Below are positions 11,422-23,544 of a stretch of DNA of 64,000 nt, piece by piece. How positions within the stretch are numbered: position 1 is the first letter of the stretch; each line of letters starts with the position of its first letter. The stretch lies in assembly GCA_003254905.1 (NCBI GenBank), contig QANU01043803.1:1-64000 (forward strand). Direction: 5' to 3'. This stretch comes from Nissolia schottii. Its lineage: Eukaryota > Streptophyta > Magnoliopsida > Fabales > Fabaceae. The notes under the pieces are model-generated. The model was not told where the DNA came from. It searched no databases and was given only the letters and a program-made list of their open reading frames with translations. The position numbers and the translations under genes are program-made.

Positions 11422-12879
11422 ATGCCAAAACCAAAGCTCGATGCCGGCGGTTCAAGAGAAACCGGTGAGCTGGACATAATCAGTGACCTGCCGGATTCCA
11501 TCCTCTGCCACATCCTCTCCTTCCTCCCCACCAAAACCGCCGTCGCCACCGCCATTCTCTCCCGCAGGTGGCGCCACGTTTGGGAGTATCTCCAAGTCTT
11601 CGAATTCCAGTTGTTGAATTCCTTGGGCCTTTCGTCATTCGTTGCATTCGTCAACAGCGTTCTAGCCCGCCGCAGGGTTCCCCACATCCAGAAGTTTGGC
11701 CTCTCTGCTGACCTAATCGACTGCCATGCCACCCGGAATTGGATCCGCTCCGCCGTCGGGCCACAACTCCGTCAACTGGACCTCTCTCTGGGTTTATTTA
11801 ACGCTCGGGATTTTGTCCTGCCTCGCTGCGTTTTCAGCTGTTCCACACTGGTGTCGCTCACTCTGCGCGGTATTTTCTGCCGCGAACTTCCGTCGGTTCA
11901 TCTGCCATCGCTCAAGAGCCTATGTTGGTTCGTGATGGTGGAGGCCCCCGTCGACGACCTCTTATCAGGATGCCCGCTTCTCGAAACTCTCAACCTGGTC
12001 TTCTTTCACTCGGTCAGTGTACCTTCGGTCAAAGTGCCTCAGTCCGTGAAGAGATTAACCCTTGCTGGTCACTCTATTGTGCATCTTCAAATTGACGCCC
12101 CATCTCTGGAGTACCTTGATGTCGCCCTGATTGATTGCACCAGGATTTCCTGTAGCGATCTGCCCAATGTGGCCGAAGCATTCCTTCGTCTTGGGAAGGG
12201 GGACGTGTGCACGCTTCTTACCTCACTCTGCAAAACCAAACTTCTGTTGCTGCGATATACAACCATAGAGGTATTATTATTATTATTATTTATGAATTTA
12301 TAATTACAGTCGCATTATAGTTTCCTTTTTTGATGAATTTTGGAACTTGTCATTTGCCAAACAGTGCTTATTTCGTCATCCCGTTTCAAAGCTTCCAGAA
12401 TTTTGTGGTTTACTTCATCTACGCCTTTGTGCTCTACGTTTCAATCCGAGATTCATTTTAAAATTGCTTGGTACGTGCCCCGTGCTTCAAGTTCTCAAAA
12501 TTGAAAGGGTAAGCACACAATACTTGTCGATTTCAGCCTTCAGTGTACCTATAATTTGCTTGCATGTTTTGAGCATCCACTTTACTGGTTGTAGATGATA
12601 GTATGCAAAATTGATGAATCTAGCAACAGGACACTACCCAAAATTGCTCCTAAATGTGTTGTATCAGAGTTAACAACTTTTGAATTTAGTCCATATGAAG
12701 ACTCTGCAATGGAGCAATCACTTATTGCGTACATTTTACGAAGCGGACTTGTTTTGAAGACAGTGAGAATTGTTGGTTACTATTTTTTAAATCAGAAGAA
12801 AAAACGTGAGGCTCTCAAGAGATTATACAGCATACCAAGGGGCTCTAACATATGCCAACTTAAATTTGAGTTTGATTGA
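11422..12879 (+). CDS. F-box/LRR/FBD protein (cluster copy B)
   Basis: Exons are 11422-12270, 12365-12508 and 12595-12879, all phase 0, giving 425 residues. The F-box spans about residues 16-60 (DIISDLPDSILCHILSFLPT, SRRWRHVWEYL). LRR segments follow, with VHLPSLKSL and GCPLLETLNL as typical motifs. The FBD domain is near residues 345-425 and ends KRLYSIPRGSNICQLKFEFD. The intron layout equals copy A, with the same two insertion points. The start lies 8 bases after the N gap, so an upstream coding exon cannot be excluded, though the length matches the paralogues. Exon 1 is notably GC-richer than its surroundings. The likely role is substrate receptor of an SCF ubiquitin ligase. Confidence 0.85.
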
Positions 12880-13077
12880 ACTGTATTTCCTTATTGGTAT
12901 ATATGGGCTCTCACCATCCTTATTCTTTGTGGTTCATTGAATTAAGGTTGTATGGGACTACATGTTTTCTTTGTGGTGTGCTTACAAAATAGTATGAATA
13001 GTGTTAAATTAAATATGGTCAATTTTATGTTGCATCAATTGTTGAATATGAATCCCATAAGTCCGTAAACTAGAAGC

Positions 13078-13122
13078 TTAATTTGAAAACGATGACAATT
13101 CATACCGCTGTTTCAAATTGTC
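13078..13122 (+). pseudogene. FBD-domain scrap
   Basis: The text 'ttgaaaacgatgacaattcataccgctgtttc' resembles the copy A stretch coding LKTVTIHTAVS within the FBD domain. Nothing coding surrounds it. It is probably the last trace of another cluster member; the match is short, so confidence is moderate. Confidence 0.45.
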
Positions 13123-13129
13123 CTTCCCA

Positions 13130-15160
13130 CTGTTCTAGGTTGGCCGAATCCAAAGCCCCAAAAATTTGACAATTTTCACAAACAAACTTTAAACCAAATT
13201 AACCACAATTTTTACCAACATTCTCATAATATCAAAGACAACTCAACTAAAACAAAACTCGTGATGATGAAAAGAACTTGATAACAAAGGTGGTGAAGCT
13301 TGGTTTTTGGATAGAAAATGTGATGATGGTGGCTGAATGATGACGAAAATGGCATGATGGGTATGATGAGATGATGGTGAGGGTGGTGGTGTGATGAGGC
13401 CGTTGCTATGGTGATGAATGATGGTGGTTTGGTTTGATGATGATGAATTTCTCTTGAAAATTTTTAGAGAGAAATGAGAGTTGCTCTCTCAAGTTGCTGG
13501 AATTTATGTTGATGAAGATGATGTTAGAATCTTTTACTTTCTTGGCTGTGTGTGTTAGGAGAAGAAAACCAAAAAATGAAAATGAAAAGATCAAGAATTA
13601 TAATTTTGGTGCATATTATGGCCGTGGTGGCGAGCTATGGTGGTGAATGATGAATGAGCTTAGTGAGAATGATGTTGATGATGGTTGTGTGTGTGTTTAG
13701 TGGTGATAAGGCTTATACGGGAAAGAAAGGAAATCCTGAAAATGAAGGGAAAAGAAAGTAAAATAGTTATGTGAATGGTGCATGGTGGTGGATGATGTGT
13801 CTTGGCTGTAGGCCAAGTGTCAAGAAGGGGACCATGTATGTTGATACATGGCATGCATGTGTTGCCACATGTGGTCCAGGGCGTTGAGGTGTCGCGCTAT
13901 CTTGGGTGTTACGGGACACTAAAACGTGTCTGTTTTGATTGTTTATTGGTAAATTAAATTATATAAAGGTAAAAATGAGTTAAATATTATGAAAGTGAGT
14001 CTTAATGATACCTTTAACATTTAATTAAGTTCATATAGAAAGATAATTAGTTCTGAGCTTGCAAGACCACACACAAAGCCCAAACCGCTACCCAAGTTCC
14101 CATAACGTTAGAATTTTCTGAAGTGGCTCAAGATTGGGACAGAGATCCTTGGTGGGGTTAGGATGACATGAAAACTCACAACGAGACACCCCTTGGGGTT
14201 GCAGGCACAAGTTTTTTATTAATGGGGTGTCGGTTGACAGACGGGGCCCACTAGTGGCTTATCAGATAGGTTGTGCCCTTATCACAAGGTTGATTCCCAA
14301 GGGCCCTACTGAGTCTTCTGAACATAAACTGACGAAACACACAATCATCGGCATCAACTTACATGAAAGTTTCTCCCTTAAAAACGAAAGAAATAAAGGG
14401 AATGAATTATAAATTGAAAGGATGACAATGGTCTCATGCATGACTTGGACATGTGTCTCGTACAAGGAGACTTGACACACTAGTCTCAAAGAGAAAAAAG
14501 GGTGGCGCTACTTGGGTATGCCCAAAGACCGAGCTTGGTGACACGTGGTGCTGATCATGTGAGTGCCATGTGTCACATGATGAGTCACGTGTTGGTCCAA
14601 CACGTGATTTAAGGTGCATCGAGAAACTAAAACGCGATTATTTTGTTTGTACAAGGTTAGTATGAAACTAAAAATGATAAATGTACATAAAACATTGTAA
14701 GAGTATGTCTGACACTCGAACTTAGACTTAGAAGATCTTAGAAAGAGAGAAACCCAACTCTAGAAACACTCGAGAAAAATCCTAATTCTTAAACTGAAAC
14801 TTCTATTAGCGAATCGACAAAGGTTTTAGAATTGGCAAAGAATGAAAGTGACATATCTCTATACGTCCTCAAGGTATAGGTCAAGTCTTGAGACCTACTC
14901 TATGAGTCTCTGGCATAAGAGTTTACACAGCGGGAAAGGCGTTTGACTAACGGATTACAGAACTGATAAACTGACGCTAGACATCACACTTAACTATTCT
15001 AGTCTCCACATCAAAATATTATGAAAATAAACACAAATATATTAAAATAACACATTGTGGCTGTAGGGTTCAAATAATATAGGATTAATCATAAATTCTA
15101 AACTAAGCAGACAATATTCTAAGACAATGCTTAGAATTACAAAAAAGTGAGGCGTTACAA
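13130..15160. other. Repeat-derived stretch, possible gypsy LTR relics
   Basis: I see no gene. Bases 13260-13860 are rich in 'gatgatg' and 'ggtggt' words. Two related segments, around 13915-14040 and 14620-14740, both read 'gagaaactaaaacg' or 'ggacactaaaacgtgt' followed by T-rich text. The stretch closes with 'gaggcgttaca' near 15152, a typical LTR 3' end. This points to decayed Ty3/gypsy LTRs, but I cannot fix borders or target duplications. Confidence 0.35.
13886..14068 (+). repeat. 183-base repeat, copy 1
   Basis: It matches 17330-17512 over 183 bases without indels and with only about four substitutions. Copy 2 begins directly after the single N at 17329. Confidence 0.85.
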
Positions 15161-17288
15161 TAAATGATGTGATATTTTCATATGTTGTGGTCTTTTTGTA
15201 TGAACAAATTTTTATTATGTTGTTCTGTTATGTACTTTATTTAATATATTATATACGCAGAGTGACTATTGACGTTCCTTTTTGTCTAATGTCATTCCCA
15301 CTTCGTGAGTTTTTTCCTAATATTTTTAAATTGTCCTTAGTTAAAAGTGATTCAATCTTTAGTCTATTGTCTCTATACATTTTAATTTTATACTAATCTA
15401 AATACAATAATTAAATATTTTTAACGTAACAAATTTTAAATAAAATCAAAACATTAAATGCTTATTTCTTAAAAATATTTTTTTTATAGAATCTGAATCG
15501 GATAAATATAAAAAAAAAAATGTAATTTTCTTAATGTCTTTCAATTTAACAAGTAAACATCAAGAAAAATATAGTAAAAGAAAAAATATATCGCTTAAAG
15601 TTTTCAAGCAATAAGTTTAGTGCAACACAAAAAATAAATATAGCAAAAAAAATATAATGAAAAAGTTTCTTAGTTAATTAAAAGACATAATAAATTGTCT
15701 TTCTGATGTCACTCTCTTATAGAATCGTTTCTAGGATGATTGTGATGCACTTGTGCCACCTTCCCCACCCTAACTCCCCTTTTGTTTTGTTTCTTCTGTT
15801 CTACTCAGTTAATCCATTATGAGTGTCCATGATGATCAATAATTTGTAACAAACGATTCAAGTCCAATTTTGATAATTTATTACCCCAAATCTGTTGTAT
15901 CGTCCTTTATGTGCCTTTGAATCATAACACAGGAAATTCTTGTAACAAATTTGGCAATACAATTCACTTCCACCTATTTGTTATAGGTTCAATTTATAAA
16001 GCTTACGACATCAACAACGGTAGATTAAAGGTTAACTGCGTCAAGTACTAACGGTGTACATAGCTCTATGTGATCCTCATTTGGAACTTGAGAAATTCAT
16101 GGTTAGTGCTGATTTAGTTTCTTAACAAGGTAAAAAGCAATAAGCGATGGTAATGGTTAAATAATGCATCGATTTGATCAACAATGAAAATTTTGGCATT
16201 TGGTTTTTTAATCATTTTTCAAAGTTGTTTTTGTTAAAAAAATCAACAAAAACGGATGGGATTGTTTCAGAATGTGTTCAAGGGGTATGTTTCTTGCTGT
16301 ATTGGTTAAGAAGAAAGGTGTTAAGAATTCTCAGTAGAGGCAAGGTGTAATGCTAAGGTTTGGCTCTCTAATTAGGGGGAAGAAAGCATTTTGATGCTGA
16401 TAACTCTAATTGCAAAAATAAAAATAAATTGATTCTCTTTGCAATTATAAAAAATTTAATATGTGATCACTTTTTTTAATTAAAAATCAAAGATTAACGA
16501 AAGTTCAAAATATATTTGAAATAAAGTTAGCCATCACCTTATTTGTGTAGTATGTTTGAAAATGTAATTGGATGATAAGTTGAGCATAACAATAGAATTG
16601 AAAATGTGTGCGTAACTATGACAATGATAGAAAAGGATAGAAGAGATAGAATCTTCAATCAGAAAAAGAGAGAAATTTTAGAGAGATAAGAGAATTGATA
16701 TCATATTTTTCATAGTTCTTTTTAATAAGCTAGACTCCACATATTGAACAAATTGACTTAGGAAAAAAATTCAACTTAGTCCCTCTTGATTTTCATTTCG
16801 GTCAACTTCGTTCCTATCAAATTTTTTTTGGTTAATTTCGCCCCTCTTAACTTCTAAAGTTAGTCCCATTAGTGCTTCCATCCACTTGACTAACAGTGAC
16901 TGCTAACTTAGTGGTTAACGGAGCAACATGACATGTTAACTGCTATGTCACCCCTTCCACGTAAGATAACAAAATTGGTAGCTTAATTTAGTTAAATATG
17001 TATATGATTTTTTTAACGAAATAATTTTTTTATTAACTATACTTTAATAAATTTATTTTAAGCCTATTAAAAATTTTATTTGTGCTGTCTTTTCATAAAA
17101 ATTTGATTTTAAGTTATTTATTAGTAACATAATTTAAGAATAAAATATATATAATGGTTGTAATATTATAATACAACAAAATTGATAACTTAATTTAAAG
17201 ATACTTGCTTTCTTAATTTGATATACCGAGTCCAATTCTTGCTAATGACGAAAATAAAATTTTTAATGTATTTATTAATAAAACCGTT

Positions 17289-17290
<2 letters not shown>
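15161..17290. other. Intergenic AT-rich stretch
   Basis: I find no gene. Near 16770-16970 the words 'agtccctcttgatttt', 'ggttaatttcgcccctc' and 'gttaacggagcaacatgacatg' are typical of degenerate plant LTR retrotransposon ends. The rest is AT-rich without structure I can name. Confidence 0.4.

Positions 17291-17328
<38 letters not shown>
17291..17328. repeat. (TA)n microsatellite ending at an N
   Basis: About 19 TA units run directly into the single N at 17329. A second shorter (TA)n run lies near 17746-17768. Confidence 0.9.
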
Positions 17329-17329
17329 N

Positions 17330-17512
17330 GAGGTGTCGCGCTATCTTGGGTGTTACGGGACACTAAAACGTGTCGGTTTTGACTGTTTATTGGTAAATTA
17401 AATTATATTAAGGTAAAAATGAGTTAAATATTATGAAAATGAGTCTTAATGATACCTTTAACATTTAATTAAGTTCATATAGAAAGATAATTAGTTCTGA
17501 GCTTGCAAGACC
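17330..17512 (+). repeat. 183-base repeat, copy 2
   Basis: This near-identical copy of 13886-14068 starts at the base after an N. Text diverges right after 'gcaagacc', where copy 1 continues 'acacacaaag' and this copy continues 'tttaacattt'. Between here and 18476 I see no gene. Confidence 0.85.
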
Positions 17513-18476
17513 TTTAACATTTGCAACATATTATAAATAGTAATGTACAAATTTTATACATACGAATGGACAAACATTACAAAATTATGATAGTGTTTTA
17601 CAACTTTATTTAAAAAATGCATAAACATTATACGCAATAATGCACAAACTTTATTCTCACGAGTGCACAAACATGACAAATTTATAAATGATATTCTCAA
17701 TTATGTTCAATTAAATGTACAAACATTATATATATTAAAATACAAATTATATATATATATATATATATAAATATAGAGATATGTATAATGTATATTTTTG
17801 GGTGTAGGTATAACGTGACCTCTTTTAGACATAGGTTAAGGTGGAACACAATTTTTACAAAGCTTATGTATTTGGGTTAGAGCACAAACTTTTTAAGTGT
17901 TTATATACCTTTAGTAGTTGTTGTTTTGAAAAAAGGAGCTGAGAAGGGAGTTGGGCTCGTGCGCATGAATTTAAGCCGATTGGGCCCTTCAAAGGCCAAA
18001 ACGATGTATTCCCCCGTTCACACGATAAAGAGCGTCCTGACCTTTTTGCAAGATTATTTTTAGAATTTTTGTAGTTTACCCGAGAACCCATGATTTTCGT
18101 CTACCATGTGCTAACATACCACATATATGAATATTTGTTTATATTTTAATTAAACAAATTTTTACAATCTTTTTTTAATTTTTTTTTCCCAAATTTGCCA
18201 AACGCGTTAGCGAATCCTGTCACGTCAGAAGAAAGGGGATACTCATGTATTATGTTTTAAAATGGGAATATTTTAAAAATTAATTCATGTGACAGGGGTA
18301 AGAAAGTAAAAAATTCGTGAAATTTATCCAAAGATTAAATCATCGAATAAGCGGTTCCTTTCCTTTGTTTTTATTTTTTTCGTTAGTCTTCAACATTCAC
18401 CGCCCAAGAAGTTCACCTCCTTCCCAATTTCATTACGCACTCCACACTCCATAGGGCTTGAGGAAAGATCGCTAAG

Positions 18477-19823
18477 ATGGACATACCTAAGCAACGGCGG
18501 CGGGTCATAACCGCCAATATGGACATAATCAGTGACCTACCGGACTCCCTCCTCCGCCACATCCTCTCATTCCTTCCCACCAGAACCGCCGTCGCCACCA
18601 GCGTTCTCTCTCGCAGGTGGCGCCACATTTGGGAGCATCTCCAAGCCTTCCGCTTCTCCGACGAATCCTCGAATCCTTCGCAATTCGTTGCCTTCGTCAA
18701 CAACGTTCTAGCCCGGCGCAGGGTTCGCCAGATCCAGAAGTTCCGCCTCAAGCACTGCGTCACCGGATCCAATGCCACCGCAAATTGGATTCGCTCTGCG
18801 GTCGGGCCACAACTCCAGGAGCTGCACCTCTCTCTGAGTTCCTGGCTTAATATGACCATCGTCTTGCCTCGCAGCATTTTCTCCTGTTCCTCGCTCGTGT
18901 CCCTCACCCTGGAGCATGGCAGTTTCATCTTTCAACTCTCGTCGGTTCATTTGCCATCGCTCAAGAACCTGCATTGGGAAATTCGGTATTGGTACCGCAA
19001 GGCACCGATCGACGAGCTCTTATCTGGATGCCCGGTCCTCGAAACTCTGGAGCTGGCATTTTATGATCAGAACCACGCGATCTCGGTCCACTTGCCGCCT
19101 TCGGTTAAAAGATTAACCCTCTCCGGTTTTTCTATCGAGCATCTTCAAATTGAAACCACATCGTGTCTTGAGTACCTTTATGTCGGCCTATTTAGTTCCT
19201 GGCACCTTTCGGGTAGCGATTTGCGCAGCGTGTGCAAGCTTCTCAGGGGACTCTGCAGAACCAAACTTCTGGTGCTTGCACCCTCAACGATCGAGGTAGT
19301 GGAGCAGGCCTTGCTTCACGTTCCCGTTCTGGAATTCCCTTTCTTTTGTGGCTTGATCCATCTGCGGCTTTCTGGCGGTGCTCCATACCTCTGCCCGAGG
19401 TTCCTTGTGGACTTGCTTCACAAGTGTCCTGTGCTTCGAGTTCTCAAAATCGAGATGGTATGCGCGCTTCTCGTTTTCAGCCTTTCTAGTCTATGCGTGA
19501 TTTGTTTGCGTCTTTTGAGTGGCCGTTTTACTGGTTTGCAGATAGGGTTTGCGAAGACTAATGAGTATGGCGACTCGACGCAACCAAGCATTGTTCCTAA
19601 ATGCCTTGTGTCAGAATTAACAACTTTCGAGTTTAGAGGATATCAGGACTCCGCAGATCAAAATGCGCTTGTTGCGTGTATTTTACAAAGCGGACTTGTT
19701 TTGAAGACAGTGAGAATTGTTGGTACCGAATCTACCGGCTATCTAGAGAAAAAACACCTTGTTCTCAAGAGATTATCCGACTTACCAAGGGGCTCTAACA
19801 TGTGCCAGCTTAAATTTGACTGA
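18477..19823 (+). CDS. F-box/LRR/FBD protein (cluster copy C)
   Basis: Exons are 18477-19457 and 19542-19823, giving 420 residues. The F-box is at about residues 15-60 (DIISDLPDSLLRHILSFLPT, SRRWRHIWEHL). LRR motifs include VHLPSLKNL and GCPVLETLEL. The FBD domain starts near residue 345 (SELTTFEFRGYQDS) and ends KRLSDLPRGSNMCQLKFD. Compared with copies A and B it lacks the first intron; at that point 12 extra bases (19294-19305) begin GTA and end CAG. The remaining 84-base intron is a multiple of three without a stop, so unspliced RNA would give a 448-residue protein. The alternative ATG at 18519 aligns with the start of copy A. Confidence 0.87.
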   Translation: MDIPKQRRRVITANMDIISDLPDSLLRHILSFLPTRTAVATSVLSRRWRHIWEHLQAFRFSDESSNPSQFVAFVNNVLARRRVRQIQKFRLKHCVTGSNATANWIRSAVGPQLQELHLSLSSWLNMTIVLPRSIFSCSSLVSLTLEHGSFIFQLSSVHLPSLKNLHWEIRYWYRKAPIDELLSGCPVLETLELAFYDQNHAISVHLPPSVKRLTLSGFSIEHLQIETTSCLEYLYVGLFSSWHLSGSDLRSVCKLLRGLCRTKLLVLAPSTIEVVEQALLHVPVLEFPFFCGLIHLRLSGGAPYLCPRFLVDLLHKCPVLRVLKIEMVCALLVFSLSSLCVICLRLLSGRFTGLQIGFAKTNEYGDSTQPSIVPKCLVSELTTFEFRGYQDSADQNALVACILQSGLVLKTVRIVGTESTGYLEKKHLVLKRLSDLPRGSNMCQLKFD

Positions 19824-21300
19824 TCTTTATTATTTCGATAAGGTAGGACTCTCACCATCCTTATTCTCTGTGGTTGATTGAATCATGGTTGTACGGGGAT
19901 GCATGTTTTTCTATGGTCAGTTCTGTATTGTGTCAGTGTTTCAATCTGAATCCCTCAAATCCATATGCACAAGCTTTTCATTACTTTTTCTCAGATAACT
20001 AAGTTTCCCTCCGGTATAATGCCCTTGAGTATAGGCACTTGAACTTAGTAATTTTGAGATATGTACTTGTTTCACTTCCTCTAATTCATCCATAGGAAGT
20101 TTACATTTTCACCATTTTTGTAATTAGAATGTGCATGAGCTCTTGAATAAATCATTTTGTGGAGCAGGTAAATGCAACACTACAGTTTGGGCACTTGTAA
20201 TCTTTGACTTGTTTTGCTGTTATCTAAGACTACACTTACTGTTGCTGCAGCATCAAAATATCATAATGCGTTTATGAATTGTAGGTATTGAAAAGTAGCC
20301 CAGAAGTTATGTCATCCACAGCATAATATTGTACCCTTTTTTTTATGTATTCTACTGTTTAATGTTTTTGTATATTTTTTATATTTATATAACTTTGTGT
20401 TGTGCTGCGTAAAAGATGTAAATAGCTAAATGCCATAATTTGCTGAAAATGATTTTCCAACTATGAATTGAATTTAGGTAACACTTGCCAATTCCAGTTC
20501 TTTAGTTTTCACTGTTGGAGATAAATGTGATGTGATTTGAGGAACTTTTTCACAATTTGTTTTGCAGGACTTCTTGCATTAATGGATTGGCTTGAAGACT
20601 CTAGTCTTTAGTGCTTGTTTTGCCTTCTGAGGTCAGCAGTATTGTGTTTGCCCATATGCTTTTAATTTAACTAGAAAGATGTCACTAGGAACTTAATGTA
20701 TAAATGCATTTTTTTAAAAGTTAGTTTTTGATAATATGAAAGTATTTTGCTGGGCTAGTCAGTTGTAATAGTTCTTTCCTTATTGGTTTTAGAATTGTTC
20801 ATGGTGTTTTGAGTAGAATATAAATAAGAAATCCTTTGAATTGCTATCTTCTATCACCTTTAAATACTGATCTTTCAATTGTGGCAGCTAATTTGTATAT
20901 TTTGCTAACTTTGTACCTTCAAATATTAAAATTATAGGAAAATGATACTAATAATTGTACAAATTTTGAAAAGGTTGATATACAAAATGGTTAATTATGT
21001 TTATGAACCTTAATTCAAGAATGATTTTTGTTTTGGCCAAAAATGATTATTCCAATTGATGAGTTTGGTGTTGATAATATTCAATATCTGGAATGCTAAA
21101 TTACATGGTTTAGAATCTTTAGATGCTTTTCTCTTGACATTATATGTAGCATTATGTTCGTTTTATTCACAAAGAAAACGTTATTAAAGAAGAAAAGTGT
21201 ATATTGATCATCTTCCCTTGCTATGTAACCAACACAATGAGTTTGTTCCTAGAAAGAAGAGAGTAATGCTAGTATAGGTTAGAGTGAACTCTATACAAAA
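19824..21300. other. 3' flank of F-box copy C
   Basis: No coding sequence is recognisable. The text 'tttgttttgcag|gacttcttgc' near 20557-20580 could be the acceptor of a 3'-UTR intron. The rest resembles AT-rich non-coding flank. Confidence 0.35.
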
Positions 21301-21354
21301 CAATATCATGTTTATAGCTCTCTATAAATTAGAGTCTTTAGAGTTGATCAGGCA

Positions 21355-21500
21355 TCTATTTCTAATAAAGGACTTGTTTGGAAGACAGTGACAATTCAAA
21401 TTGCTTTTTGGGCGAATTTAGAGAAGAAAGATTTTATTTGTGAAGAATTATTTGCTATAGGCAACTACTTCTGAAGAATGTCAACTTAACTTTGACTGAG
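21355..21500 (+). pseudogene. FBD-domain relic 1
   Basis: The sequence 'ggacttgtttggaagacagtgacaattcaa' and the later 'gaagaatgtcaacttaactttgactga' match the end of cluster gene C (GLVLKTVRI ... MCQLKFD). Internal stops and indels prevent translation. It forms part of a tandem unit repeated at 21880-22200. Confidence 0.7.
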
Positions 21501-21552
21501 TTGTGTATTCTGTATAGATGGATGTATGTACTCCACCTTCTCTATGCTTTAT

Positions 21553-21747
21553 GGCTGTGTTTGATATCAAAGACAAGACAGGGGGATAGAGACAAAAATT
21601 TTGTATTTTTTGTCTCATTGAAGCTAGGGCACTAAATTTTTTTGCTTGGGGGGACACAAAATTGAGGCCTGGAGGGACATAAATTTTCTCTGTCTCTGTC
21701 CTTGCATCTCTGTCCCATATCCTGTCCCTGGTACCAAATGTTGTCTA
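21553..21747 (+). mobile_element. MITE, Tourist/PIF-Harbinger-like
   Basis: This insertion of about 195 bases lies within tandem unit 1 of the FBD relic. Unit 2 shows the empty site: 'tgctttat|gttattgagaatc' at about 22113-22130 against 'tgctttat[insert]tatgtgttattgagaatc'. Ends are imperfect inverted repeats (GGCTGTGTTTGATATCAAAGACA and the complement of TGTCCCTGGTACCAAATGTTGTC). The TAT at both edges is consistent with a 3-base target duplication. Confidence 0.7.
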
Positions 21748-21918
21748 TGTGTTATTGAGAATCAATGATGAGTAGTACACCACATTTTGTAGAATCACAC
21801 AATTCCATGCCCCAAAAGAAATTAAATTTCATATGTATATATATTTTGAAGTTCAATGGAGAGTACATATTATGTTTAGAGCTCACTATAAATTTGAGTC
21901 TTTAGAGGTGATCGGGCA

Positions 21919-22070
21919 TTTATTTCTAATAAAGGACTTGTCTTGAAGACAGTGACAATTCAAATTGCTTTTTGGGCGAATTTAGGGAAAAATGAACTTT
22001 ATTTTTGAAGAATTATCTGCTATAGGCAACTTCTTCTCACGAATGCCAACTTAACTTTGTATGAGTTGTG
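21919..22070 (+). pseudogene. FBD-domain relic 2
   Basis: This copy repeats relic 1 without the MITE: 'ggacttgtcttgaagacagtgacaattcaa', then 'cgaatgccaacttaactttg'. Flanking text ('gagtctttagag.tgatc.ggcat' before, 'gttattgagaatcaatgatgag' after) is also shared, so a unit of about 370 bases was duplicated in tandem. Confidence 0.7.
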
Positions 22071-22257
22071 TATTCTGTAAAGGTGTATGAACTATGAACT
22101 CCACCTTCTCTGTGCTTTATGTTATTGAGAATCAATGATGAGCCGTACACCACATTCTGTAGAATTACACAATTCCATACCCCATAAGAAATTATTAAAT
22201 TTCCTTGATTTAGTTATTTTCTGATATTACACGAAATTGGATTGCTTATGTTATACA

Positions 22258-22370
22258 AAGATGACTTGTTTTGGTGAAAATGATAATTCATGTTTGGATT
22301 CAAAGTTAAAGGCAACACGTGACAAATTATTATATCTATTGCGAATGGACTCTAAATTCAAACTTAGAAA
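22258..22370 (+). pseudogene. Possible third FBD-domain relic
   Basis: The text 'gacttgttttggtgaaaatgataattcatg' resembles the GLVLKTVTI coding stretch of cluster genes but is more decayed. The likeness is partial. Confidence 0.4.
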
Positions 22371-23536
22371 GTTTGGGAAAATCAACAAGGCATTCAATCA
22401 GTAAAACTGTATTGATTATGCAACTGTGAAGGAATGATGCATTGATAGTGTAAAGTAGAACTGATAGATAGTGCAACGGGTTTCAGCATTCCCCTTCTAA
22501 CAGCAGATCCTACTAGTTGTTATGATCATTTTTGGTGCTAATTTAACATGCTTTTCTCAATAAATGTAACTCCTTGCTTTAGGAGTGTTGCAACTGCCTT
22601 AATTGAATCATCTCAACCGTAAAACTCATATCCCCTTCATATTTTACTCTTAACTCTGAGATAATTGGGGAATCTTAACTGTTCGATAAAACCGTTGCTA
22701 GTTTTGTTTAAGGATAGTGCTCAAAGTGTACGCAGATTATCCCTGACCTGACCCTTTGGCCTTATTGGCTATATTAGACGAGCATTTGTTCATAATATGT
22801 TGTTATTGGTGATCGATGTGCTCCAAATAGAAATGATAGCCAAAAAGCCATCTATGTAATGTTGTATTCTATAGTATAAACTTGCGGTCTTGTTGGAAAC
22901 GATTTGCTATTTGAAACAAATTGAAGGCCTATACTTTTGTTCAGGGAAAGAATATTCCCACCGCCAAGAATTACATCAATCCAATTATTTCAGAAATTTC
23001 TATGTGCTATCAGAAAACTGTTTAATTTTAGGAGAAGTATCACATTCCCTCCCAAATGGTGGAGGAAGGATGTGATCCTCACTAAAAGTACTTTTTTAAG
23101 ACATTTATTTGTCAATAGTTCCATACCAGTGATACTATAGGCGATTATTTTCGGATTATATAGCATGTCTTATTATTGTTCTCCGTTTGGTTGCAGTCAT
23201 ATGTGGAAAAGGTTCAGAAGGGTTAGTTAGTGTAAGTATAGAAAATTTTATGGACTATGCTCTGTAACAATCCCATTGCGAGAACGGAAAAGGTTGAGGT
23301 TGAGGTTGCCCTACTGGCTTACAAATCATTGTGTCTAGCACTAATGACACTAAGACACTAATGACACTAAGGTTCACAACACAAATATGAATGTAAAGCA
23401 TTAGAATCTTAGGACTTGGACTATGAAACTTGTTATCTGAACAACTAAAATGCATAACAAAAATGGACAACACATTAAAAAATAAAACTCTTCCATGAAA
23501 AAAGTATTTTTTTCTCTCTCTTATCTCCTCTTTCAC
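22371..23536. other. Intergenic stretch
   Basis: I see short spurious reading frames but no protein I recognise, and no clear repeat borders. Confidence 0.4.
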
Positions 23537-23544
23537 GCTCTCAC

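Noticed and set aside
10305..11732. Long reading frames across the N gap
   Set aside because: They consist of undetermined residues; only the flanks are real sequence.
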